This document shows, piece after piece, positions 8,479 to 17,981 of a DNA stretch of 64,000 bases. Origin of the DNA: Sphingobacteriales bacterium 39-19 (GTDB taxonomy: Bacteria > Bacteroidota > Bacteroidia > Chitinophagales > Chitinophagaceae); contig MKTX01000013.1 in the NCBI GenBank assembly GCA_001898465.1, forward strand, positions 5,001 through 69,000, given 5' to 3'. Positions within the stretch are counted from its first letter, which is position 1. The number at the start of each line of letters is the position of its first letter. Position numbers and translations under genes: made by a program. Below the pieces are notes generated by a model. The model saw only the letters and a list, made by a program, of their open reading frames with translations, was not told where the DNA came from and made no database searches.

Positions 8479-10926
8479 ATGAAAAGAAATTTATTTTTTA
8501 TTGCGTTATTCACGCTGCCCTTATGGGGAATTGCACAAATGCACCAAAAGCAAGACCCCAACGATACGTTATGGAAAACAGAGTATCGTGCCGAATATCC
8601 AAAAACCAATCAATTGGTACATACCAAACTGGATGTACGGTTTGATTACGACAAATCTTATATGTACGGCAAAGAATGGCTTACCCTGCAACCTCATTTT
8701 TACCCCACGGATTCTGTTCGTTTAGATGCCAAAGGGATGGAAATAAAAGAAGTTGCTATACTAAGTGGTAATAGCAGGAAACCATTAAAATATACCTACG
8801 ACAATAAACAACTGAACATTCACCTGGACAGAACGTATACCCGGAATGAAAAATACACATTGTATTTTGAATATACCAGCAAGCCCGATGAGGTGGAGCA
8901 AAGCGGCAGTGCGGCCATAACAGAAGCCAAGGGCTTGTACTTTATTAACCCACGTGGTGAAGAACCGGGAAAACCTACACAAATATGGACACAAGGTGAA
9001 ACCGAAGCCAACAGCGTTTGGATGATTACCATAGATAAGCCCAATCAAAAAACAACCGAAGAAATTTATATGACGGTTCCCGCTAAGTACGTAACACTTA
9101 GCAATGGCATAAAAGTAAGTGAAAAGAAAAATGCCGATGGCACCCGTACAGATTATTGGAAAATGGACCTGCCGCATGCCCCTTACCTTTTCTTTATGGG
9201 CGTAGGCGATTATGCTATAGTGAAAGACAAACCTTTTAAAGGCAAAGAAGTAAGTTATTATGTAGAAAAAGACCAGGCCAAATATGCTTTGGGCGTTTTT
9301 GGGCATACTCCTGAAATGATCAAATTCTTTTCAGAAAAATTAGGAATAGATTTTCCCTGGCCTAAATATTCGCAAATAGTAGGAAGAGATTATGTAAGTG
9401 GCGCTATGGAAAATACAACGGCTACTTTACACCAGGAAAGCGCTTACCAGGACAACCGGGAGTTAATAGATGGCAATGCCTGGGAATCTGTAATAGCGCA
9501 TGAATTATTTCACCAATGGTTTGGCGATTTGGTTACTACTGAAAGCTGGAGCAATATTACCGTAAATGAAAGCTTTGCCAACTATAGCGAATATTTGTGG
9601 AATGAATATAAATATGGAAAAGATGAAGCCGATGCACATATCTTCCAGGACAGGGCCGGTTACCTAATGAGCGGAAGCAATAGTAAAGACCTGGTGCGTT
9701 TTTACTATCGTGATAAAGAAGACATGTTTGATGCCGTGAGCTATAATAAAGGGGGCAGCATTTTACATATGCTGAGGAACTATGTAGGCGATGATGCTTT
9801 CTTTAAAGCACTAAACTTATATTTAAATACCAATAAATTTAAAACCGGCGAAGCCCATCAATTACGCCTGGCTTTTGAGGAAGTAACCGGCCAGGACATG
9901 AACTGGTTTTGGAATGAATGGTATTTTAGTAATGGCCAGCCCAAGCTAAAAATAAATTACGATTACAGCACACCGGGCATTGCCAAAGTAATAGTAGAAC
10001 AAACTCAAACTGACGCTCCATTATTTAAAATGCCGGTGAATATTGATGTATATGTGGATGGCAAAAAAACGAGGTACCCGGTATGGATAAAAAATAAAGC
10101 AGATAGTTTTTCAATACCTTATAGCAGCATGCCCGAGCTCATTAATTTTGATGGCGACAAGACTTTACTGGCCGAAATAACCGATAATAAAACCGAGGCC
10201 AATTATATTGCCCAATGGAAATATGCAAAAACATATACTGACCGCCGGGAAGCGATAGATTTCTTTGCAAAGAAAAATATGCCCGAAGTGGCCAAGGGTT
10301 TATATGATAAATATCCCGGTATCAGGCAATATGCTATCAACAAAATTGCAGGCACTCCTTATAAAAGCGATAAAGTTATTTTAGAAGAAGTAGCTCGTAT
10401 GGCAAAATCTGACCCGGATAAAAAAACAAAAGCGGCCGCCATTAATTTCTTAGTAAAAACGAAAGATGATACTTACAAACCCATTTACATGGCTTCTGTT
10501 ACTGATTCATCTTACCGGGTTGCCGGGGCTGCTTTAAAAGCATTGATTAGTTTAGATCCCGATAATGGTTATGCCATGGCTCGTAAATATGGCGCCCATA
10601 GCAAAGGCGCTTTAGCTGCTGCTGCTTCAGCCATTTTATTTGAGAAAGGAACCGATGCCGATTTTGATATTGTAATGGAAGGCTATAAAGGCTTACCCCC
10701 CAGTTTTGAAAAAATGGGTAGTTCTGCAAAATTTGCTGAATACTTATCAAGATTAAACAATATTGAAAATATTAAAAAAGGAATTGACCTGATTATGAGC
10801 TTCAGGAATATGATACCACCCGATTACCGTACCCAAACGGACCCTATGTTTAAAAAAGGATTAGATAAAATTTCGGATGCCAAAGGCACTGAAATGAAAA
10901 ATTATATTGATGCCTTATTTAAATAA
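8479..10926 (+). CDS. M1 family metallopeptidase (aminopeptidase N-like), exported
   Basis: An 815-residue zinc aminopeptidase. The exopeptidase motif GAMEN is at 308-312, and the zinc site HELFH is at 341-345 with the third ligand Glu364 in NESFANY (HEXXH-X18-E). The start at 8479 was chosen because it opens directly onto a signal peptide ending in GIAQ; an earlier GTG at 8401 would add 26 unlikely residues. The last ~200 residues read like helical HEAT-type repeats, as in many M1 enzymes. It is probably periplasmic or surface-exposed and trims N-terminal residues from peptides. A bidirectional terminator follows. Confidence 0.95.
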   Translation: MKRNLFFIALFTLPLWGIAQMHQKQDPNDTLWKTEYRAEYPKTNQLVHTKLDVRFDYDKSYMYGKEWLTLQPHFYPTDSVRLDAKGMEIKEVAILSGNSRKPLKYTYDNKQLNIHLDRTYTRNEKYTLYFEYTSKPDEVEQSGSAAITEAKGLYFINPRGEEPGKPTQIWTQGETEANSVWMITIDKPNQKTTEEIYMTVPAKYVTLSNGIKVSEKKNADGTRTDYWKMDLPHAPYLFFMGVGDYAIVKDKPFKGKEVSYYVEKDQAKYALGVFGHTPEMIKFFSEKLGIDFPWPKYSQIVGRDYVSGAMENTTATLHQESAYQDNRELIDGNAWESVIAHELFHQWFGDLVTTESWSNITVNESFANYSEYLWNEYKYGKDEADAHIFQDRAGYLMSGSNSKDLVRFYYRDKEDMFDAVSYNKGGSILHMLRNYVGDDAFFKALNLYLNTNKFKTGEAHQLRLAFEEVTGQDMNWFWNEWYFSNGQPKLKINYDYSTPGIAKVIVEQTQTDAPLFKMPVNIDVYVDGKKTRYPVWIKNKADSFSIPYSSMPELINFDGDKTLLAEITDNKTEANYIAQWKYAKTYTDRREAIDFFAKKNMPEVAKGLYDKYPGIRQYAINKIAGTPYKSDKVILEEVARMAKSDPDKKTKAAAINFLVKTKDDTYKPIYMASVTDSSYRVAGAALKALISLDPDNGYAMARKYGAHSKGALAAAASAILFEKGTDADFDIVMEGYKGLPPSFEKMGSSAKFAEYLSRLNNIENIKKGIDLIMSFRNMIPPDYRTQTDPMFKKGLDKISDAKGTEMKNYIDALFK

Positions 10927-10945
10927 ACATACTTGTAAGGATATT

Positions 10946-10976
10946 AAAAAGCCCGGCTTACTGCCGGGTTTTTTAA
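10946..10976 (+). terminator. Bidirectional intrinsic terminator between M1 peptidase and sodA-like genes
   Basis: Perfect stem GCCCGGC / GCCGGGT-type with loop TTACT, preceded by AAAAA and followed by TTTTTT. It can end both the plus-strand peptidase transcript and the converging minus-strand superoxide dismutase transcript. Confidence 0.85.
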
Positions 10977-10994
10977 TATCCAATCTTTTGCTGA

Positions 10995-11750
10995 TTAAGC
11001 AAACCGGTTTTGTACTGCATCCCAGTTTACAAGACTCCACCAGCCATCCACATAATCCATTCTTTTGTTTTGGTATTTTAAATAATAGGCATGTTCCCAC
11101 ACATCAATACCCAATAACGGGAACCCGTTTATTTCACCGGTATTCATCAAAGGGTTATCCTGGTTAGCAGTACTGCCAATTTTTAAAACCCCGGCGGCAT
11201 CTGTATACAACCAGGCCCAGCCACTGCCAAAGCGGGTTTTGGCCGCCTCGTTAAATTTGTCTTTAAAATTCCCAAAGGAACCGAAGCGATTTTCCAAAGC
11301 CAGTAATAATGCTCCTGCCGGTTTATTATCTGCTGTTTTGGGCCGCATTGTATGCCAAAACATTTCATGGTTATAATGGCCGCCGGCATTGTTGCGCATT
11401 TTTTGTGAATACCCGGATATATTTTTTAAAATGGTTTCTACCGTTGTACCCTCCGGCACATTTTCCTGTATGGCCGCTTCTTTTAAACTCTTACTATAAC
11501 CTGCTGCATGCCTGGTATAATGAATTTCCATGGTCGTGGCGTCAATAATATTCTCCAGGGCATTATAGGCATAAGGAAGAGGGGTTTGGTCGAATCCCAA
11601 ACCCACTGGCCCTGTTGTTACTTTTTTGGTTGTTTTACATGAACTGCTCATCATGGAGAGCCCTGCCATACCTAAAGTAATGGCCAAAGATCCTTTGGCG
11701 GTATTTCTTATAAATTGCCTCCTGCTGGTTTGGGTTCCTGTTTTCATCAT
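10995..11750 (-). CDS. Fe/Mn superoxide dismutase with twin-arginine signal
   Basis: A 251-residue protein that dismutates superoxide. The metal ligands are visible: His in IHYTRHAAG, His in GGHYNHEMFWHTM, and Asp and His in IDVWEHAYYLKYQ. The C-terminal VDGWWSLVNWD is also typical. Unlike cytosolic enzymes it begins with SRRQFIRNTAKG followed by a hydrophobic stretch, a twin-arginine export signal. A Cys after MSSS could be a weak lipobox. It is therefore predicted to act in the periplasm or as a membrane-attached enzyme. Iron versus manganese use cannot be decided from these motifs. Confidence 0.93.
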   Translation of the reverse strand: MMKTGTQTSRRQFIRNTAKGSLAITLGMAGLSMMSSSCKTTKKVTTGPVGLGFDQTPLPYAYNALENIIDATTMEIHYTRHAAGYSKSLKEAAIQENVPEGTTVETILKNISGYSQKMRNNAGGHYNHEMFWHTMRPKTADNKPAGALLLALENRFGSFGNFKDKFNEAAKTRFGSGWAWLYTDAAGVLKIGSTANQDNPLMNTGEINGFPLLGIDVWEHAYYLKYQNKRMDYVDGWWSLVNWDAVQNRFA

Positions 11751-11764
11751 GATACATTTATTGA

Positions 11765-13183
11765 TTATGCTTTGGGCTTATTTCGCTGCAACAAAAGTTT
11801 TAGTTTATGATAACCCCGGTAATAAAATTCTTTACTGAACAATTGTGAATCATGCATGGCTTTGTAAGTAAGAAAAATACCCACCGGGGTTAATACAATA
11901 ATAGAAAGCCACATGCCAATTTCGGGCGATAAAAGATTTTCTTTTACAAACTTTTCACCAAACATATTCAGCAGGTGAAAAATTAAAAAGAAGATGATAG
12001 CCACTACTAAAGGCATCCCGATACCTCCTTTACGAATTATAGAACCCAGGGGAGCGCCTATAAAAAATAACACCATACAGGAAAGTGAAAATGCATATTT
12101 GCGATGCCATTCAATTTTACTAAACAATAAATCATCTTTATACCTATTCATGTCTGCGGTTGCGAAAGTGGCCTCACTCTTTAATTGTTCCACTATATTT
12201 AATGACCTGCTTTTTACTGATAAACGAACTGAATCTGGAATTACCGGGGCGCTTAATTTTTCATTGGCCTTTTTCCAGGCACTGTCGCTTATTTTAGCAA
12301 AATGTAAAATATTATTGAAAGTGGCTTGAGTTCTTTCTGTTACTTTTTTTTGTGACCGGTAAGCCGAATCTATATTTTTATTAAGCTGGCGGGCGCTTAG
12401 CATTTTACTGTTATTTTTAAAAATACTGTCGTTGGTCTTTTGCTTTTGCAGCGAGCTTAAATCAAAAAGTTTTGAAAACTCCTTAAAACCTACCCGGATA
12501 TATTCTGTAGCGGTATCATCATAATTTCCTCTTTCCTGGTAACGATACCCATTTTTTAAATTAAATTCAAGAAACACCTGGTTATCCGAAATATTCATAA
12601 CCCCATCCCGGGCACTAATGGTATTGTCCTGCAAATTATTTCCTTTTTCATAAATTACAATATCATGTATGGTTTTACCATCTTTATCTTTTTTACCCAC
12701 TTTAATCGCATAATTCGGAATATAGGTAAAGAAAACCCCTTCTTTTAAATCGAATGCCGGCTTCTTTAAATAGATATCGTTATACAGGGTTACAAATTTT
12801 AAATTGGCATAAGGAATTACATTATTTGCAAAAACATAAGTGATCCCACAAAACAGTACCGATACCCACATAATGGGCCGCATAAAACGCAATAAAGAAA
12901 TGCCAGATGCTTTAATAGCCACCAGTTCAAAACTTTCCCCCAGGTTGCCAAATGTCATTATAGAAGATATGAGTATGGCTATGGGCATGGCCAAAGTAAT
13001 TAAAGAGGCACCGGCATACCATATAAATTGCATGATGGTAATAAAATCGAGGCCCTTGCCTACCAGGTCATCAATATACTTCCAGAGTATCTGCATCATC
13101 AATACAAACAGGGCAATAAAAAACGTAATGATGAAGGGGCCGAGAAATGCTTTAAGTATAAGTTTATCTAATTTACGAAACAT
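11765..13183 (-). CDS. LptF/LptG (YjgP/YjgQ) family permease
   Basis: A 472-residue inner-membrane component of the lipopolysaccharide export ABC transporter. Three hydrophobic segments at the N-terminus (about 15-35, 55-80, 100-120) are followed by a long soluble periplasmic domain (about 125-345). Three more membrane segments lie near the C-terminus, the layout of the LptF/LptG family. The early segments contain PIAILISSIMTFGNLGE, a conserved stretch next to the coupling helix. It follows the superoxide dismutase gene in reverse order with a short gap. LptF and LptG cannot be separated by reading alone. Confidence 0.9.
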   Translation of the reverse strand: MFRKLDKLILKAFLGPFIITFFIALFVLMMQILWKYIDDLVGKGLDFITIMQFIWYAGASLITLAMPIAILISSIMTFGNLGESFELVAIKASGISLLRFMRPIMWVSVLFCGITYVFANNVIPYANLKFVTLYNDIYLKKPAFDLKEGVFFTYIPNYAIKVGKKDKDGKTIHDIVIYEKGNNLQDNTISARDGVMNISDNQVFLEFNLKNGYRYQERGNYDDTATEYIRVGFKEFSKLFDLSSLQKQKTNDSIFKNNSKMLSARQLNKNIDSAYRSQKKVTERTQATFNNILHFAKISDSAWKKANEKLSAPVIPDSVRLSVKSRSLNIVEQLKSEATFATADMNRYKDDLLFSKIEWHRKYAFSLSCMVLFFIGAPLGSIIRKGGIGMPLVVAIIFFLIFHLLNMFGEKFVKENLLSPEIGMWLSIIVLTPVGIFLTYKAMHDSQLFSKEFYYRGYHKLKLLLQRNKPKA

Positions 13184-13227
13184 GGTTTGGCTGCCTTAAT
13201 TTTGAAAACCTGAATGATTATCAAATA

Positions 13228-13839
13228 ATGAGCAACAATACAAAAATAATGCTTTCTGATACTGAACTTTCGAATGTTAATGATACAAGCTGGATTTTAA
13301 CCAAACAAAAAATCACCGAAAAGGTTTTTGAGCTGATGAAATTACAGGTTGATTTTTTAAGCGCTCATGGAAAGTCTTTACTGGGCTCCTTTGCGTTTCC
13401 TGAAATTATCGCCTCTGTGCCCCGTATTTCAAAGGGCGAAAATTATTTAGGATTACCCTATGTAATGCTTGATTATCCTGCTGTATTCTCTAAAAAAGAG
13501 GTATTTGCCTTACGCACGATGTTTTGGTGGGGCCATCATTTCAGCATCATGTTACTGGCAGAGGGATCTTATAAAAAAATTGCAACCCCCGCCATATCTG
13601 CCGGATTGAAAAAAAATAACGAAAATATTTTTATCTGTGTACACGATAACCCGTGGCAACATAGTTTTGACCCGGGCAATTTTAAAGATACCGCCCATTT
13701 ATCACCGCATGAACTGGATGCCATCCTGGCTGGCAAAAAATTTATAAAAATAGGAACCCGGTATTCTTTACAAAACTGGAATGATTTACCGCAATTGTTA
13801 CAAAACGGGTATACAATACTTTTAGGCTTGTTGCAATAA
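13228..13839 (+). CDS. Conserved-looking hypothetical protein, 203 residues
   Basis: No family was recognised. The protein is soluble, without signal peptide or membrane segments, and well packed with aromatic residues (for example FALRTMFWWGHHFSIMLL and VHDNPWQHSFDP). It is transcribed divergently from lptF/G with a 44 bp gap, and its stop sits 1 bp from the stop of the convergent START-like gene. Codon use looks like its neighbours, so it is probably a resident lineage-specific gene. Confidence 0.65.
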   Translation: MSNNTKIMLSDTELSNVNDTSWILTKQKITEKVFELMKLQVDFLSAHGKSLLGSFAFPEIIASVPRISKGENYLGLPYVMLDYPAVFSKKEVFALRTMFWWGHHFSIMLLAEGSYKKIATPAISAGLKKNNENIFICVHDNPWQHSFDPGNFKDTAHLSPHELDAILAGKKFIKIGTRYSLQNWNDLPQLLQNGYTILLGLLQ

Positions 13840-13840
13840 A

Positions 13841-14221
13841 TTAGTTACCGATGCGGTGAAAAAGGTCTTTGATCTGGTATTCCCAAAGTTGGCTTTGATC
13901 TTTTATTTCCTTTTTATCGGCAAAATCTTTAATAATCAGGATGGTTTGATTGGTAACTTCAGATTTTTCGATGGCAAACTCAAAATATTCATCTTTGCCA
14001 CTGTGTTTCCACCGAAAGCGAATAAATTTATCATCTTCCATTTCCAGGAGATCTGCTTTATCTTCCGTACCATTCCAGCCAAAAGTAAATACGCCGTCAC
14101 GCTCATCTACCTTATCGGCAAACCATTCTTGCAAACCTGCGGGTGTGCTTAAAAAATCATACAAAATACCGGGGGAGCACCTTACCGGGTATTCAAGCGT
14201 ATATAAAATCTTTTTGGTCAT
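13841..14221 (-). CDS. START/AHSA1-like (SRPBCC) domain protein
   Basis: A 126-residue single-domain protein. The pattern YPVRCSPGILYDFLSTPAGL, EWFADKVDERDGVFTFGWNG, then FIRFRWKHSG is that of a helix-grip SRPBCC fold that binds hydrophobic ligands or acts as a chaperone-type module. The ATG at 14221 (MTKKILYT) is preferred over the upstream start at 14254. The ligand is unknown. It is divergent from rpoD. Confidence 0.8.
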   Translation of the reverse strand: MTKKILYTLEYPVRCSPGILYDFLSTPAGLQEWFADKVDERDGVFTFGWNGTEDKADLLEMEDDKFIRFRWKHSGKDEYFEFAIEKSEVTNQTILIIKDFADKKEIKDQSQLWEYQIKDLFHRIGN

Positions 14222-14469
14222 GTGAATCTGTATAAAAAATGTACCTAACTGCAATTATAGTCATTTATTGAAACTATCAAAATTTTTATTCTGCTTATTT
14301 ATGCTATCTGAAATAGGTTTTAACTGTTTTAGCTTATAAAACATAAAAATAATCCCCTTTTCATATCATAAATAAGTTTAAAATACGTTAAAGGTTTTTA
14401 ACGGGCTTTTAAACGAATGCAAACAGTTACCCGTTTCATAAAAGTATACACTTTAAAAAACTACAGATT

Positions 14470-15345
14470 ATGAGTATGCGCCAGCTGAAAATAACGAAAT
14501 CGATCACGAACCGGGAAAGCCAAAGTTTGGAGAAATATCTCCAGGAAATAGGCCGGGTGGAATTAATTACTGCCGAAGAAGAAGTGGTTCTTGCCGGATT
14601 AATAAAAAAAGGCGATCAAAAAGCATTAGACAGGCTAACGAAAGCCAACCTACGATTTGTGGTATCTGTAGCTAAACAATACCAAAACCAGGGCCTTACC
14701 CTTCCCGATCTCATTAATGAGGGAAATCTTGGCCTTATTAAGGCGGCTCAAAAATTTGATGAAACCCGTGGCTTTAAATTTATTTCCTATGCGGTGTGGT
14801 GGATACGCCAAAGTATTTTACAGGCGCTGGCCGAACAATCCCGCATAGTGAGGCTGCCTTTGAATAAGGTAGGGTTAACCAATCAAATAAGCAAAGCATA
14901 CGCAAAATTAGAACAGGAGTTTGAAAGGGAACCCACCCCGGAAGAAATTTCAGATTTATTGGGAATAGATGTAGAAGAAATTTCAGCCACATTAAGAATA
15001 GCTGCCCGGCATGTGAGCATGGATCAGCCCATGGGCGAAAGCGATGAAGGCACCCTGGGGGATATGCTTATAAATCATAATGCCGTAAATACGGATGATG
15101 CATTGGCAGTAAAAGCTTCTTTACAAACTGAAATTGAACGGTCTTTAAGTACGTTAACACCACGCCAAAGAGAAGTATTGATGTGTTTTTTTGGTTTGGG
15201 TATCGATCATCCCCTGAGTTTAGAAGATATAGGAAACCGCTATCATCTTACCCGGGAAAGGGTGAGGCAAATAAAAGACAATGCAATAACAAAACTCCGA
15301 AGCACTTCACAAAGCGCATTATTAAGAGGATACCTGGGCGCTTAA
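14470..15345 (+). CDS. rpoD: RNA polymerase primary sigma factor (RpoD/SigA, Bacteroidota type)
   Basis: A 291-residue sigma-70 factor. It has region 1.2 ([16 protein letters not shown]), region 2 ([55 protein letters not shown]), region 3, and a region 4 helix-turn-helix ([20 protein letters not shown]). The short N-terminus without region 1.1 is usual for Bacteroidota primary sigma factors, which recognise TTTG / TAnnTTTG promoters. An internal ATG at 14476 gives the conserved [10 protein letters not shown] terminus and may be the true start. It converges on the thioesterase gene with a 4 bp gap. Confidence 0.95.
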   Translation: MSMRQLKITKSITNRESQSLEKYLQEIGRVELITAEEEVVLAGLIKKGDQKALDRLTKANLRFVVSVAKQYQNQGLTLPDLINEGNLGLIKAAQKFDETRGFKFISYAVWWIRQSILQALAEQSRIVRLPLNKVGLTNQISKAYAKLEQEFEREPTPEEISDLLGIDVEEISATLRIAARHVSMDQPMGESDEGTLGDMLINHNAVNTDDALAVKASLQTEIERSLSTLTPRQREVLMCFFGLGIDHPLSLEDIGNRYHLTRERVRQIKDNAITKLRSTSQSALLRGYLGA

Positions 15346-15349
15346 ATGA

Positions 15350-15772
15350 TCATTCCTGTAAAAAACGTATAAACCCTTCGGGCACCAGCGCAATTTTATG
15401 CTGGCCATGATCAAAGCATCCAAAATCAGATATGGCTTTTGCTACTTCCTGCTGGCTTTTATTGGTAACCATATAATATAATTGAAAACCGCTGTTAGAA
15501 ATTTCGCCCACAGCGATCTTTATTTTTAATATATCGCCATAAAATATTTCGGCTTTATATTGTACGGCAATGGCCGCCATAATAATTCCCGGGCCCCCTA
15601 CGTTTAATTCGCTAAAGCCACCCATTGCAAGCCATTGTACCCGGGCTTCGTGCAATAAAGCTATTAAGGCATCATTGCCTACATGGTTTCCGTAATTAAG
15701 ATCCGTTATCCTTACAGGAAGGCTAACTTCAAACTTAAAATCTTCAGGTACTTTAATTTTTATCCTTGCCAT
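15350..15772 (-). CDS. Acyl-CoA thioesterase, hotdog fold (4HBT family)
   Basis: A 140-residue protein with the 4HBT/YbgC-type pattern RITDLNYGNHVGNDALIALL: an Asp in the catalytic loop and a long helix after it. VQYKAEIFYGDILKIKI then follows, a typical hotdog strand pair. It is predicted to hydrolyse an acyl-CoA or related thioester in the cytoplasm; the substrate is unknown. Its start overlaps the end of the HAM1/RdgB gene by 20 bp, so the two are cotranscribed. Confidence 0.88.
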   Translation of the reverse strand: MARIKIKVPEDFKFEVSLPVRITDLNYGNHVGNDALIALLHEARVQWLAMGGFSELNVGGPGIIMAAIAVQYKAEIFYGDILKIKIAVGEISNSGFQLYYMVTNKSQQEVAKAISDFGCFDHGQHKIALVPEGFIRFLQE

Positions 15773-16349
15773 GATGCCGGGTTAAAAAATGAATAAGTTT
15801 TTCAATTGCCTTTTTTCGGTGGCTGTACTTGTTTTTTTCCTGTAAATCCATTTCTGCAAAAGTTTTTTCAGCGCCATCGGGTACAAAAACAGGATCGTAC
15901 CCAAACCCCTTCTCTCCTTTTGCAACCGTTATAATTTTACCCATACAAATACCTTCAAATAAGTATTCTTTTTGATGTAAAATAAGAGAAATCACCGTTC
16001 TGAAACGAGCCTCTCTCCCGGTAATACCCTGCATATCCAGGAGAAGTTTTTGAATATTTTTGTGGCTGTCTGCATCCTCACCCGCATATCTTGCGCTTTT
16101 TACCCCCGGTGCACCATGTAAAGCATCTACTTCCAGGCCAGTATCTTCACTAAAGCAATTTTTCCCGGTAAGGGCATGAATAACGGTAGATTTTTCTCTT
16201 GCATTTTCTTCCAGGCTGTCATAAGGTTCAGGAATTTCTTTTTCAATGCCTGCTTCTTTTAATGATGTAATGGTAAAATGCTCTTTTAAAACAGATCTTA
16301 CTTCTTCTACTTTATGGGGATTGTTGGTGGCGAATATGAGCGTTTGCAT
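15753..16349 (-). CDS. rdgB: Non-canonical purine NTP pyrophosphatase (RdgB/HAM1)
   Basis: A 198-residue house-cleaning enzyme that hydrolyses dITP, XTP and similar nucleotides to monophosphates. Family motifs are all present: FATNNPHKVEEV at the N-terminus, SEDTGLEVDALHGAPGVKSA with the catalytic Asp, FGYDPVFVPDGAEKTFAEM, and SHRKKAI near the C-terminus. Length is normal. It lies 1 bp after the preceding minus-strand gene (16839-16351) and overlaps the thioesterase gene downstream. Confidence 0.96.
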   Translation of the reverse strand: MQTLIFATNNPHKVEEVRSVLKEHFTITSLKEAGIEKEIPEPYDSLEENAREKSTVIHALTGKNCFSEDTGLEVDALHGAPGVKSARYAGEDADSHKNIQKLLLDMQGITGREARFRTVISLILHQKEYLFEGICMGKIITVAKGEKGFGYDPVFVPDGAEKTFAEMDLQEKNKYSHRKKAIEKLIHFLTRHHGKDKN

Positions 16350-16350
16350 G

Positions 16351-16839
16351 TTACAATTTAAAAATAGTTTTTAAGCAGGGCCAAAGTTTTTTCTTTTCTT
16401 CTTGATTCTGTGCTAATTCATGCAATGCACAGGATAATAAATATATTTTATGATCATACTGCTGTACCTGGTAATTGGGAATTTTTATGGGTAACTCTAT
16501 ATCTGTTGCTGCCACCCCCATGCATAAAACCACCGCTGGCTTAAAATAATTATTTAATACCTGGTAATTTTTTTCCTGTAATGAACTTGTATTTACAATG
16601 GCTACATCTGCCAGGCTCAGCAGGCAGGCATTTAAAATTTCGGTGAGTTTTAATAAGCCGGCATCGGGTAAGTAAGCAAAACCCGGTTCATTTACCAGGA
16701 TAAGAACTTGTTTTTCATTTTTTCCTAAATGAGGAACCGGGATGGTATCTTTTTGATTGATAATATTTATATCAACCAATGAATTACAATACAATTGATG
16801 AACTAAAGCAGGCGTTAATTGAATATCATTTAAACCCAT
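16351..16839 (-). CDS. Hypothetical protein, weakly resembling DNA polymerase III psi subunit (HolD)
   Basis: A 162-residue cytoplasmic protein; ATG 16839 (MGLNDIQL) was chosen over an earlier in-frame start at 16881 that would overlap the ilvE promoter. No family is certain. The layout suggests HolD: a strand VLILVNEPGFAYLPD, a helix, and the second strand ADVAIVN. A further strand VVLCMGVA follows, and a C-terminal ALHELAQNQEEKKKLWPCLK resembles the ALTDLRANPTARAALW part of E. coli HolD. That is inference from pattern only. It is the first gene of the rdgB-thioesterase run and is divergent from ilvE. Confidence 0.5.
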   Translation of the reverse strand: MGLNDIQLTPALVHQLYCNSLVDINIINQKDTIPVPHLGKNEKQVLILVNEPGFAYLPDAGLLKLTEILNACLLSLADVAIVNTSSLQEKNYQVLNNYFKPAVVLCMGVAATDIELPIKIPNYQVQQYDHKIYLLSCALHELAQNQEEKKKLWPCLKTIFKL

Positions 16840-16868
16840 AATTGTTTCGGTGTTGCAGTGGTTTTTTG

Positions 16869-16876
16869 TACTTTTG
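16869..16876 (+). promoter_or_regulatory. Candidate -7 element for ilvE
   Basis: TACTTTTG matches TAnnTTTG and sits 16 bp before the ATG of ilvE, so the transcript would have a very short leader. The -33 region has only TTG-like sequence at poor spacing. Confidence 0.35.
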
Positions 16877-16892
16877 TACAAATTTAACGATT

Positions 16893-17960
16893 ATGATTGC
16901 AGCCGCCGATTTTAACATTACAAAAGTGGAGCGAAGCAAGCTTCACGATATTAATTTAGAAAATATTCCTTTTGGAAAATATTTTACCGATCACATGCTT
17001 GAGGTAGATTATGAAGACGGGGAATGGAAAACCGTTGAAATAAAACCTTATCAACCTTTGTTATTAGAGCCTTCATTAGCTGCGCTGCATTATGGGCAGG
17101 CTATTTTTGAAGGGGTAAAAGCCTATAAGGATCCGCAGGGAAAACCCTTTATCTTCCGGCCAAAAGATAATTTTCATCGTTTTAATATTTCAGCAGAAAG
17201 AATGCAGATGCCCCAGGTGCCGGAAGAAATTTTTATGGAAGGCCTAAGGGTATTGATTGATCTCGATAAAAACTGGATACCCCAAAAAGCAGATCACTCT
17301 TTATACATACGGCCATTTATGTTTAGTACCGATACTTCCATTGGTGTAAAGCCCAGTGAAAAGTACAAGTTCATGATTATTTTAAGCCCCACTGGCCCTT
17401 ATTATAATACGCCCATGCGCATTTATGTAGAGGAAAAATATGTTCGTGCTGTAGCAGGCGGTGTGGGCTATGCCAAAGCTGCCGGTAACTATGGCGCTTC
17501 GATGTATGCTACCGCACAAGCGAAAAAGAAAGGCTACGACCAGGTATTATGGACAGATGCATTTGAACATAAATATGTACAGGAATGTGGTACTATGAAT
17601 GTATTTTTCATTATTGGAAATACTGCCATTACCCCCCGCTTAGATACCGGAACTATTTTAGCGGGCGTTACCCGGGATAGCGCCATGAAAGTATTAGAGG
17701 ATATGGGATTTGAGGTAAAAGAAAAAGATCTTTCCATTGATGATATCATAGATGCTTACAAGGCGGGTACGCTATACGAAGTATTTGGAACCGGCACAGC
17801 AGCCACCATTTCATTAATTAAAGAATTAAAATACAAAGACTTTGTAATGGAATTTGACGTAGAAAAATGGAAAACTGCGCCAGAATTAAAAAAACGGATA
17901 GATAATATTCGGTACGGGAAAACCGCCGATACCCATGGATGGATGTTCCCGGTATCCTAA
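16893..17960 (+). CDS. ilvE: Branched-chain amino acid aminotransferase
   Basis: A 355-residue class IV PLP aminotransferase that interconverts Leu, Ile and Val with their 2-oxo acids using 2-oxoglutarate/glutamate. Key motifs: ALHYGQAIFEGVKAY near the N-terminus, the PLP lysine in GYAKAAGNYGAS, and ECGTMNVFF and FGTGTAA near the phosphate-binding loops. The start at 16893 (MIAAADFNI) fits the family; an earlier start at 16842 would place coding sequence over the probable promoter. A terminator follows. Confidence 0.95.
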   Translation: MIAAADFNITKVERSKLHDINLENIPFGKYFTDHMLEVDYEDGEWKTVEIKPYQPLLLEPSLAALHYGQAIFEGVKAYKDPQGKPFIFRPKDNFHRFNISAERMQMPQVPEEIFMEGLRVLIDLDKNWIPQKADHSLYIRPFMFSTDTSIGVKPSEKYKFMIILSPTGPYYNTPMRIYVEEKYVRAVAGGVGYAKAAGNYGASMYATAQAKKKGYDQVLWTDAFEHKYVQECGTMNVFFIIGNTAITPRLDTGTILAGVTRDSAMKVLEDMGFEVKEKDLSIDDIIDAYKAGTLYEVFGTGTAATISLIKELKYKDFVMEFDVEKWKTAPELKKRIDNIRYGKTADTHGWMFPVS

Positions 17961-17981
17961 ACAGATTTTAAATACGTAAAG

